Below are positions 9,992-19,400 of a DNA stretch of 64,000 nucleotides, piece by piece. This DNA is from Pseudogymnoascus destructans (Eukaryota; Ascomycota; Leotiomycetes; Thelebolales; Thelebolaceae). The notes beneath the pieces were generated by a model. The model ran no database searches, had not been told where the DNA came from, and was given only the letters and a program-made list of their open reading frames with translations. The stretch spans positions 744,001-808,000 of the forward strand of contig NW_020167537.1 in assembly GCF_001641265.1 (NCBI RefSeq), written 5' to 3'. Within the stretch, counting starts at the first letter, position 1, and each line of letters begins with the position of its first letter. Both the position numbers and the translations under genes were made by a program.

Positions 9992-12665
9992 CCCGCTTCC
10001 TCCGATCCACTGGCCTACTCCCCTGCATCTTGGGATCAATGGCTGGCGGATGGCGGCGTCGATATTCCTCCAGCAGTTCTTTGCTGATGTTCCTTGTTGG
10101 TTCCCACGAATTATCCGTAGGTTCGTAATTTTCCCATTTTATCAAAAACTCTTCTCGACGTCCTACTAACCTTCTGTCTAGGATCGCTTTGACCTCATAT
10201 TCGATTATCTCATTCTCGGGTTGGAGTTCGGTGTCGGTCGCAATTGGGGTATTTCCTCTTGCTGGTTCCAGTAGTGAGACATGAAATACCGGGTGTAGTC
10301 TAGACTTCCTGGGTAGCTGTAGTCTGTAATTAACTGAGCTGACTTTGTTCAATATTTTGAATGGTCCCAATTTCTTGAAGTCCAACTTTGTGCTTGGTCG
10401 TTTCGTTTTGATATGTTTCCGGAGTAGGTATAGTTTATCCCCCTCCTTGAAGGCAGGTTCCATACTGCGCTTCTTGTTTGCGTATGCGGCGGATCGTTCA
10501 TTTAAGAATTGGATGTCCGTCGCAAGTTGTTCGTGGAACGATTTCAGTTGTTCCACCACGATCAGGGCTTGTTCAGCTCGTGATTCATCCGGTCTTGGTT
10601 GCCTATATGCTTCTGGCTGGTAGCCGTAATTGGCAAAGAACGGTGAGACTTTCATTGCTTCTGTCATCGCGCTGTTATATGCAAACTGTGCGATGGGTAA
10701 GATCTGAACCCAGTTATCCTGTTGATGATTGACATAGCTTCGCAGGTACTGTTCAAGGGTCTGATTTAATCTTTCTGTTTGGCCGTCTGTCTGGGGATGA
10801 AAAGCTGTTGACAGCTTATGATTTGTTCCCAGTAGCGCCATCAATGATTTCCAGAATTTCGAAGTAAAGAGCATGTCTCTATCTGAGATGATTTCTTCTG
10901 GCATCCCATGATCGGCTAATATGACTCGAATGAAGGTATATGCGAGCGCCTCGGCGTCGCTAGCTTCTAGATATGGTATAAACTTCCCATATTTCGTGAG
11001 TCTTTCCGTGATGACGAGGATAGAGTCGTATTCTATTCCTGTTAACGGGTCCTTGGAGGGTGGAAGCTTGACGATGAAGTCCAAAGCTATTGATTTCCAC
11101 GCTCCTTTTGGTACTGGTGTCGACTTGAGTTGTCCGTATGGCAGATGCCTATTGGATTTTGACTTGCTGCAAATGTCGCACTCTCTTACCACTGTCTCTA
11201 CCTGCTTCCTCATACCTGGGAAGTAGTAGTGTCGGGTGATTCGTTCGAAGGTTCGTGTTACTCCCTGATGACCGTGTGCTGGTAACGAGTGTTGTTCTTG
11301 CACCAGCGGGCGTCTCATTTGACTTGGGACATACACTAACCCTTTGTATCGAATCAATCCTTGTTCGTCGATGGCGAAGTCGCCTTCGACTTTGGACAAG
11401 ACTCGCTTGGCGCATTCGTCTGTTGCGTAAGCTTTCTTGAGTCTTTCCTCGAGTTCTGTATCTTCGATGACTGAGATCGTCGCTAGTAACTCGTTGTACT
11501 GTATTCCTGCATCTGTTTTCTTCAGAATTGCTCTAGGTCTTTCTTCCTTTGGGCCGGCGTAGTCGGTCCGTCTGCTGAGAGCATCTGCTCTTGCATTCTC
11601 GGAGCCCTTGCGATAGGTTATCGTGAAGTTGTAGGCTGCGAGGGTTTCTGCCCAGCGGACTTGTCTGCGGTTTAAAACCTTGGTCGTGGTGAAATATATG
11701 AGGTTCTTGTGATCCGTCCATACCTGCACAGGGTAGGTGGATCCCTCAAGATATACTCGCCACTGCTCAAAGGCAATGACAATAGCCAGTAGCTCCTTGT
11801 CGTGGATGTCGTAATTGAGTTCCGCGGGTGACAGTTTCCTAGAGTAGTACGCGATTGGTTTGAACTTACCGTTCTCGTCTGGTTGATTCAGACATGCTCC
11901 AATTGCGAAGTCAGAAGAGTCCGTTTCGAGGATGATCTTCTTTGCAGGGTCAAATGTAGCAAGGATAGGTGCTTCCGTGAACTTCGTCTTAAGTTCCTGG
12001 AAAGCAGCCTCTGCCTTGTCCGTCCATTTGAATTCGAGATCCTTTCTGGTAAGCTCCGTGAGTGGTTGAGCTACCTTGGAATATCCCGAGATGAATCTTC
12101 GGTAGAAGTTGGCGAAGCCTAGGAAGGCTTGCACTTCCTTGACTGTGGTCGGTGTTGGCCATTCCAACACTGCCGTTACTTTTGCTTGGTCCATCTTGAT
12201 GCCGTGCATTCCAATAATGTAACCCAAGAATTCGACTTGGTTTTTATGGAACTCGCACTTCTCTGGTTTGAGGAGTAAGCTGTACTCCTTTAGTTTCTTC
12301 AGGACAAGTTTGACATGCTTGACATGCTCTTCCTTGGTTGCTGAATACACCAGGACGTCATCTAGGTAGACAATGGTAAAGATGTCTAAGTATTTGTGCA
12401 AAGCATCATTCATCAGTCGTTGCATGGATGCGGGTGCGTTTGTTAGCCCAAAGGGCATGACTTGATACTCGAATAGGCCATAGCGGGTGCGGAATGCTGT
12501 TTTCCACTCTTCCCCAGCCTTGATTCGGATCAGGTTGTATGCTCCTCGCAGATCTAGCTTACTGAAGATCTTTGCTCCTTGAAATCTATCGTGTAGTTCG
12601 TTGATTAACGGCAGGGCATACCTGTCCTTGATTGTGATGTTTTCAACGCTCGATAGTCCACACAT
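9987..12665 (-). pseudogene. Element B pol: RT, RNase H, integrase, chromodomain part
   Basis: This is an open run of 892 codons from within the RT to the insertion point of element A. It reads RT (KLDLRGAYNLIRI, IVYLDDVLVYS), RNase H (LETDSSDFAIGA), integrase zinc domain (HGHQGVTRTF...CDICSK), DDE core (ALDFIVKLPP, ISDRDMLFTS, TDGQTERLNQ) and chromodomain (YEVKAILD...FLIKWENYEP). Its first codons are out of frame with the upstream RT start: one base is missing in the run around 12650, where YRAL should join NITIKDRY. The last triplets and stop at 9987 come from element A; the original stop was at 2472-2474. The product is catalytically complete downstream but is not joined to Gag. Confidence 0.9.
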
Positions 12666-13424
12666 AACCGTAGGGAGCCGTCTTTCTTTGGTACGAAAAG
12701 CACTGGACTTCCTGCGGGTGATGTGGATGGTTTAATGAATCCTTTTGCTAGGTTATCATCAATGTACTCCTTGAGTATCTTTAGCTCTTTTTCTGATAGC
12801 TGATATATTGGTCCGAACGGTGGACTCTTGTCTTTCTCCAAAGGTATCTCGTGATCCCATGGTTGGTGCTTAGGAAGCGCCTCGTTCTTAGGGCCTTCCT
12901 GGAATAATTGCTCGTATTCCTTGTACTCCACCGGTATACTCGTCGGTGAGGATGCCTGGGCTAGGTCATCGAGCTCGGAGGTTGCACATAACTCCTTCCG
13001 GCCCTGGGAGGGTTTCTCCCGTTGTCGCGTGTCCGTCCGTTGTTCACACACGCACTGGCTCATCACAACTTTCTCGTTCCACCAGTCGATCTGGGGGTTG
13101 TGTTTCTTGAGCCATGCCCGTGTAGCATGACCATTTCCAATGGGACCGTTTCGTGGGTCACCATTCCTTCATTAGTCGAGATGGGCTCTCCATCTACAAC
13201 CATTAACGGGTATGGTTCGGCTTTCATTGTTGTTTTGAAGCCCTGTGTATCTGCTACTTTCTTTGTCATAAAGTTGCCCGTCGCTCCGGAGTCAATCATT
13301 GCTCGGAGGTGTCGCTGTTGTATTTTAGCGACCACATATAGTTGCATGCTGCCCGTCGTGGCGCATAGCTGGTCTGTACTAGGCCTCTTCGTGTCGCTCA
13401 CCGGTGGCCTACCGTCGAGGACTC
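12605..13424 (-). pseudogene. Element B protease and N-terminal RT, broken
   Basis: Reading from the -1 frame after the gag stop, the protease piece has RAMIDSGATGNFM and ends in a wrong frame at 13063. The linker jumps straight from VPLEMVM to a frame reading AWLKKHNPQIDWW. The beta-strand and flap region normally in between is shortened, so a deletion with frameshift seems likely near 13110. The second piece (from about 13066) reads the start of the RT (SLRLCVDYRAL) until the single-base loss near 12650. These lesions separate the protease from the RT. Confidence 0.8.
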
Positions 13425-15331
13425 CTAGTTTTTTGACTCGTCCGAGGAAGGATAGTATTCATCCGCTTCCAATGGTGGTCCTTGGGGAGATCGTTTCCCT
13501 CGCTCTTCTGCTTCGTCTAGCAGATGTGGGTATTTCTCGTATACCTGTTTGCTTTTGATAGGCAAGTCCCCTTCAGACTGGCTTCGCCTGAGGGCGTGAA
13601 CTTGCTCTGCGTCTCTGAAGTGTATCCTGGGCGAGGATCGGGGAAACAACTGATTCTGGTGTTTCTTTTTCCAGTGGAGCTTGCAGTCATCTTCGCTGCA
13701 ATACTCCCAGTAGACATACGCGTGCCAGGGATGATCAGTCTCTGTTGCGTCTGTCGTTGATAGTTCCCGCTGTCCTCTCACCCATGCACTATCTTCCCTC
13801 GGAGGCGTGGAGAACGTGTCTAGTTGCTCCATGGCTCTCCTTTCGATGCGTGGAGTGGGTCTCGCATTTTCCCGTCGCAGCATACCTCTGGCTTTCTCGT
13901 CGTACTTCTCCAGGGCTCTCCTGTGGTCCTGGTAGTAAAGTTCGACACTTTTCATATACTTCAGTTTTGCCATATGCTCGACATCCTTCTCCAGTTCTTC
14001 CGCTTCTTGGGCTTCCAACTTAGCTACGTCTGGGGACGTGCCAAGCAGCCTGCGGGTATTCGTTAGTTGGTCGTAGTATCTCCAGAGGTCATCCTTGCAG
14101 TCGTCCACCTTGCACTCTAACAGAAGTCCCTGTAACAGGTTCCCGTAGATGCCCTTAAGTGTGGGGATTCTCCTCTGGCCGCTGGGCTTGTCTCGTTCGG
14201 CCCTAATCTTCGCGTGGGCGTGTTTTGCCATGCGTCTTACTACGCTCTTGCACCGTGGACTCATTGGTTCCGTAGGTGCGAGTTCGTCGAAGGTCTCCTG
14301 TTCCGAGACGGTGAACGATTCCGCCTCCGACCCTTCATCTGAGCTCTCGTCTTCTGGGGTGCTTTCGCCGTTTATTCCCCAGTCCTGTTTGCTCACAAAC
14401 GTTGCGTTCAACTGTCCTGTCCAGGTGGCATTGAGTTGTTTGCCGACTTTGCATCCGCCGTTCCCTTTCTTTGGCTGTCTGCAGTCTCGGGCCATGTGGC
14501 CTGGCTTGTCGCAGTTAAAACAGAGTCGTTCCTTGAATTGTCTGTCTTTCTTAGGGTCAGATGCATTGGGTCCGACCAACGGTTGTCTCGCGGGTGTTGA
14601 TCCCGTCGTCTGCCCTCGTTTCCCCGGTAGGGGTAACTTTTCTTGGGCTTGTCATAGGTCCGACGTTCCTTCTGGAATTCGTATAGTCGATTGTCGATTC
14701 GGACCGTATGTTCGATTAGCGCTACCATGTCCGTTGGTTGTTGTTCCAAACGGGCAAGTTCCATACGTATATGGCTCTTTAGCCCACGTCGGTAGTGGCT
14801 GATGAGTGCGCTGGCGTCCCATCCTGTCTGATTGCCGTATCTCTGGAATTCTGTGGAGTACGTGAGGGCGCTGCCAGTCTGCTTAAGTGCAAACAGATGG
14901 TCTTCCGCGGTCTTAATCTCATCGATGTCTCCGAACATGCGTCAGATTTCCTTACAGAATCCTTTCCAGCTGCCAAACATAGTCTGCGTAGTTGCCATGC
15001 TTCCATTGGTACTCTCATATTTGAAATAATCCTTGAGGAATGGTTCGATCCATCGCAGGGCTTCCCCCCTAAGGTAGGACGCAGTCCACAGGGCATAGCT
15101 CTCCTGGGTGGGAAACTTCTCGTCATTGAAGTGCTGGTACAGTTCGACCTGTAGCAAAAACACCTCAAGTTCCTTTCGGTTGCCGGAGTAAGTGTCGGGC
15201 AACTTGACGCGTAGAGTTTCCTTGAGTTCGTTGACGGTGGGTGCGTCGGGCATCTCCTCATTCTCAGGCTTAGACCTCTGAGACGAAGTTGGCGTGGTGG
15301 GGGTTTTCCCCTTCGAACTGACGACAGACAT
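13425..15331 (-). pseudogene. Element B gag, with stop and frameshift
   Basis: Gag starts MSVVSSKGKTP at 15331. The capsid part (VKLPDTYSGNRKELEVFL...YLRGEALRWIEPF) is interrupted by TGA at 14942-14944, where CGA is expected, then resumes in the same frame as MFGDIDEIKTA. A frameshift near 14570 precedes the zinc knuckle CFNCDKPGHMARDC. Unusually, about 280 residues follow the knuckle before the gag stop. They include a second Cys/His cluster (C-x4-C-x2-H-x4-H in YCSEDDCKLHWKKKH) and a long alpha-helical charged stretch. The frame ends at TAG 13425-13427, directly behind a slippery heptamer. Confidence 0.85.
13428..13434 (-). promoter_or_regulatory. Predicted -1 ribosomal frameshift site, element B gag/pol
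   Basis: On the minus strand gag ends TCA AAA AAC TAG, so the in-phase heptamer A AAA AAC abuts the stop. The protease frame is exactly -1 relative to gag and is open across this point (CTA GGA GTC). A small stem (CGGT/ACCG) follows about 11 nt after the stop. The heptamer is one of the classical retroviral slippery sequences. Confidence 0.75.
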
Positions 15332-15367
15332 GTTGCTTTGTGTATGAGCCAGTGCCTCGTAGAAGTG

Positions 15368-15375
15368 GTGCTCAA
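15368..15375 (-). other. Primer-binding site of element B (self-complementary)
   Basis: Two nt after the 5' LTR the minus strand reads TTGAGCAC. It is the exact complement of GTGCTCAA in the same LTR (15513-15520), 37 nt after the start of the LTR TATATAAG box (15550-15557). Spacing and logic are the same as in element A, with an 8-nt rather than 10-nt match. Confidence 0.55.
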
Positions 15376-15377
15376 AG

Positions 15378-15852
15378 TGTAACGCTGACTTCTAAACGAT
15401 AGAAGACACAGAGGTTCTCTTGCGTAAAGGTTTACTTATCAGAGGAGGCAGGGGATCAGACACAAAGGCTTCAAGTAACACGTTACTAGTATATAACAAA
15501 TACTGTATTGAGTTGAGCACGAAGCTCCTATCTAAGGAAATACTATCTACTTATATAGTGGCGTCGTGCCTAGTGGACTCTTGGGAACTCACTCGAGTCC
15601 TCGGAGTCCTGGACTCTTAGGATTCTTCTCATCATCCTGCGAGTCCGTCACGTGCCTAGTGGACTCCTGGGAACTCACTCGAGTCCTCAGAGTCCTGGAC
15701 TCTTAGGACTCTTCTCATCATCCTGCGAGTCCGTCACGTGATACTTTCGGAACTACTATTCCCCGCTGCCCCTCCAGGTACCAGGGCCGGTCTCATGCGA
15801 CCTCCCTCCTTCCTGTCCTGTAGTTGGCCAGCCTTCTTGTTCCGTCGTAACA
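15378..15852 (-). repeat. 5' LTR of element B
   Basis: 475 bp, one visible difference from 1462-1936. In element sense the 86-bp repeat pair is followed by TATATAAG (15550-15557), and the predicted transcript start region contains GTGCTCAA (15513-15520). The gtcat target duplication follows at 15853-15857. Confidence 0.93.
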
Positions 15853-15857
15853 GTCAT

Positions 15858-16050
15858 ATCGGCCCAGTAACTAAGGAGTAATGACGTGTAATGAATCATA
15901 GAGGGTTGTAGCAATCGTTGAGTAGTATTGCTCTTGTTGTTGGTGTGACAAGCCAAAATATGTATAGTGACTTGTAGGTTTGAGGAGGAGATTTCTAAGT
16001 TTGCTCTTGAGTTTGATAGCAAACTGAGTGCAACGAATGTCAGTATGACA
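15858..16050 (-). repeat. Family A LTR, right part
   Basis: Continuation of the LTR begun at 745, ending GAATGTCAGTATGACA. It contains the third copy of a ~45-bp internal repeat (15868-15911; others at 1281-1325 and 1399-1442) with the core TAATGAATCATAGAGGGT. Its right flank is the interior of element C gag, whereas the left flank of the same LTR is the DUF3435 relic. Confidence 0.85.
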
Positions 16051-16052
16051 TA

Positions 16053-16478
16053 TATCCTTATTTAGTTACCGCCTTCGATCAGGAGCGATGCCGGAACAAC
16101 GAGCTAAGCTTCCCGTCCAAGAGCGGCGAGTCGAGCTCCCGAGGACCCGCTCGTCTGAGCTCATCTAGGTTCACACCCGCTGAGCCCGGAAGAACCCAAC
16201 CGCCGAGGCCTACAAGAAGCCCTCTGGTCTCCTTCCAGAGGACTCCTTTTACGCCCACGGCCCCCAAGCCGGACATTACAGGCCGCGTGCGGACCGCCGT
16301 GCCGGCTACGTCCGGGAACTGTTTCAAGTGCGGCAAGCCGGGCCATTTCCAAGACAAATGCCCGCTCAACCCCACCGTCAAGGAGATTGACCGCGAAGCC
16401 CCTGAGGACGAAGAGCAGTGGGAGGAAGCAGTCGCCCACCAGTCGGATGCGTCCCTGGAGGAAAACGACGAGGCCTAG
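16053..16478 (+). CDS. Element C gag, C-terminal part
   Basis: The open frame begins at the truncation point (YPYLVTAFDQERCRNN). It passes through a Pro/Ser/Arg-rich linker and the zinc knuckle CFKCGKPGHFQDKC (codons around 16317-16358), and ends ENDEA at TAG 16476-16478. Its last 60 bp overlap pol. There is no start codon because the N-terminal capsid half is lost. Confidence 0.8.
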   Translation, partial: YPYLVTAFDQERCRNNELSFPSKSGESSSRGPARLSSSRFTPAEPGRTQPPRPTRSPLVSFQRTPFTPTAPKPDITGRVRTAVPATSGNCFKCGKPGHFQDKCPLNPTVKEIDREAPEDEEQWEEAVAHQSDASLEENDEA

Positions 16479-19400
16479 GGAAAGGCTCCTTCCTAGGTCT
16501 ACGCAAATGTGATCTGCAAGGACTGGATTTACGAGAGCTCTTGGGAGGCTCCCAATTTCTCGTTGATACAACCCTGAGTATGAACGGACTCGGGGTGCAA
16601 ACGAAGTCACTCGCAGACACAGGAGCAAATGGCTACCTCGTCATTAATAAGCTTTTCGCGCAACGGTTGTCGAAAGCGCTTCAGAGCCCCATACGGAAAC
16701 TGCCCTACTCTGTACCCATACGTGGATTTCAGCGAAATATCCAAAGCTACGTATCGGAGTATATTCGGTTACACTTGACAGTCGAAGGACGCCGAATATA
16801 TAACTGCCCCTTTGTGCTCCTAGATCTCGGAGCGCAAGATGTGATAATTGGGAAGAAGCTTTTTAGCCGCTTCCGAATCCTACTCGACTCTGCAAAGAGC
16901 CTGCTAGTATGGCCAAAGGAGTACCCGCCTACTCCTAGCTGGAGCAAAGAGATCACCTTGCCCTACCACTCGCGTGAACTGTCTATACGTCACCCCGCCC
17001 ATCAATCGGATGCGAACCGGCGGGACGATGCCATCGACCATGACGACAGACGACGTGAGGGCGGACGCTCGATACCAATGAAAGTGATAACGGCCCATCG
17101 TGACGCTATTATGATCACCCCACCGAGCCCGGTGCGAGACGAGGGAACGACCCACCCGCACCCCAAAACCCCAAGGACACGAGCCTCGCCCATGGAAACC
17201 TATAAAGACGGACCCTTAGGGCAAGTGGAGGCGAAACCTCCAAGAAACGGACCATCCGCATATGAGAGAAAGAATCATGGGAGGAGCGGAGTCTTCTCTC
17301 TTTCCCGACGCCAGACCCTGGTACGCAGCTTCACGCCGGTCCAAATTTGCGAGATTGGCGCAAACGCTTTCCACTATGAGATGATGCGAAGCGACTCCGA
17401 GTTCTTTACGACAAGCATCTACGAGATCGACCAGATCATCCGAGAGAGGGAAGCGGCCGAGGACGAGGAAACGCTCCGCCTCATTCGGGACAAGCTTCCG
17501 CATATGCACCGCAACTATTCCGATGTCTTCTCGAAGTCGGAATCTGATCAGCTTCCCCCGCATCGCATATACGATCACAAGATACAACTAGAAGCCCCTT
17601 TACCAAATGCCTTTTCGCCACTATACCGACAAAGCACCGAAGAGCTTAAGGCGACTAAGCAATACCTATTAGAGAACCTCGAGAAGGGCTTTATAGTCAA
17701 TAGCAATAGCCCGTTTGCCTCCCCTATACTGTTCGTGAAGAAGGCAGATGGCAAACTGAGATTTTGTATCGACTACCGGAAGTTGAACGGACTTACCCGT
17801 AACGACCCCTACCCTATCCCGCGTATCGACGAACTACTAGGACGGGTGTCGAAAGCAAAAATCTTCACGAAGCTAGACATTAGGCAAGCCTTCCATCGTA
17901 TACGAATGGACCCCGACTCCGAGGAGTACACGACCTTCCGGACTCGGTATGGATCCTACAAATGCAAAGTGCTGCCGTTTGGCCTAACGAACGGCCCCGC
18001 AACCTATCAGAGGTATATGAACGACGTTCTTATGCAATACTTGGACGACTTCTGTACTGCCTACCTAGACGACATCCTAATCTACTCCGAGGACCCCGCG
18101 GAACACATGGACCACGTACATAAGGTCCTCCAACGGCTTCGAGAAGCAGGACTACAAGCCGACATTAAGAAATGCGAGTTCAACGTAACCCGGACAAAGT
18201 ATTTAGGCTATATCCTGACTACTACCGGTGTCGAAGCGGATCCCGAGAAGATCGAACCCCTCCGGAATTGGATCCGGCCAACAACTGTCACAGGCGTGAA
18301 GTCTTACCTTGGATTCTGCGGCTTCTACCGCCAATTTATCAGAAATTTCGGGAAAATAGCCAAGCCTCTCACCACTATCACCAGCCCCTCAGAACCGTTC
18401 CTGTGGACTGACGAATGTGAGAACGCTTTTGAAGAAATGCGCCGACAGCTTTTAGCCGTGCAGGCGCTCCACCACTTCAACCCCGAATTGCCTACGAAGC
18501 TGGAAACAGACTCTTCTAATGGAGTCGTAGCCGGTGTCCTTTCTCAGGAACACCCCGACAAGCGATGGTATCCTGTAAGCTTCTACAGTCACGTCCTATC
18601 TGGGCATGAGATCAATTGGGAGATCCACGACAAGGAACTGTTCGCCATCGTCAAAGCGTTCACAAAATGGAGGCCAGAATTAGCATCGGTACGCCACCGA
18701 ATCGATGTCTATACAGATCACCGATCGCTGGAATACTTCATGTCGACGAAGGTTCTCACGGCGAAGCAGGTTCGGTGGATGGAGCTACTCTCTAACTTCA
18801 ATTTCTCTATTGCGTATACTGCTGGCAAGAACAATCAGAAGGCAGATATACTGAGCCGAAGAGAGCAAGACCTGATTACGCAACAGAAGGTCAAACTCGA
18901 CAGCCGTGCGAGGGTGCTGTTAGGCCCAGCCCGACTACACTCCCGAATCAGTGCCGAATTAGCACAAACGTACGTGGCCTCGATCAATGCGATGGACGCC
19001 CCGAACACCCAGGTCCCCTTTGACCTGATAGAAGTGCTCTGCGCGGATAATAGGAGGTCGTTTACCGACACTCGCGTGAAAGACCCCCTACCTAACGGGT
19101 TTATAATGAAGGACCAACTCTTGCTATACAAAGGTCGACTGTGCGTAAACCGGCACACCGAGTTATGTACGAAACTCATACGGGAAGCACACGATCAAGT
19201 ATCAGTAGCCCACCCTAGTGGCAGGAAAACTTATCAGTTACTCGCCCCGAAGTATCATTGGGTCGGAATGGAAGCGGATTGCCTCCGATATGTGCGCAAC
19301 TGCGTGACGTGCCGACTTTCTCACACTAGCGTGACGAAGCAGCAAGGCTTCTTACACCCCCTACCGGTACCCGAATACCCCATGCAACACCTAACGATGG

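Larger units (their letters stand above)
2036..10087 (+). pseudogene. Antisense Zn2Cys6-like ORF of element B (split by element A)
   Basis: The ORF reads opposite to B gag-pol. It starts at ATG 2036, runs to 2508, is interrupted by element A, and resumes in frame at 9997 (after the cccgc duplication) to a TGA at 10085-10087. An N-terminal segment has six cysteines spaced C-x2-C-x6-C-x9-C-x2-C-x8-C (from DSCSNC to EKC), which fits the GAL4-type Zn(II)2Cys6 rule. A long charged coiled coil follows (EREEDRLDREEEE onwards), then a Ser/Pro/acidic tail. Before element A arrived, its last ~128 bp overlapped the 3' end of pol tail to tail (pol would have stopped at 2472). I recall similar hypothetical proteins in many fungal genomes. 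DNA binding is inferred from the spacing only. Confidence 0.75.
1462..15852 (-). mobile_element. Gypsy element B (Ty3/gypsy chromovirus), degenerate, contains element A
   Basis: Two 475-bp LTRs (1462-1936 and 15378-15852) begin TGTAACG, end CGTAACA and are flanked by the 5-bp target duplication gtcat (1457-1461 and 15853-15857). Order on the minus strand is 5' LTR, primer site, gag, protease, RT-RNase H, integrase-chromodomain, convergent antisense ORF, polypurine tract, 3' LTR. Element A (2509-9991) sits in the 3' end of pol. The LTRs differ at only one position by eye, implying recent insertion. Yet gag and pol carry a stop, frameshifts and an apparent deletion, so the copy looks non-autonomous. 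It landed inside a family A LTR. Confidence 0.93.

Noticed and set aside
13022..14802. Plus-strand ORFs of 60-217 codons across B gag
   Set aside because: They are shadows of the minus-strand gag and protease, whose zinc knuckle and DSGATGNF motifs fix the coding strand.
16079..16628. Minus-strand ORFs over the C gag/pol junction
   Set aside because: The plus strand carries the CFKCGKPGHFQDKC knuckle and protease motif; the minus ORFs have no motif.
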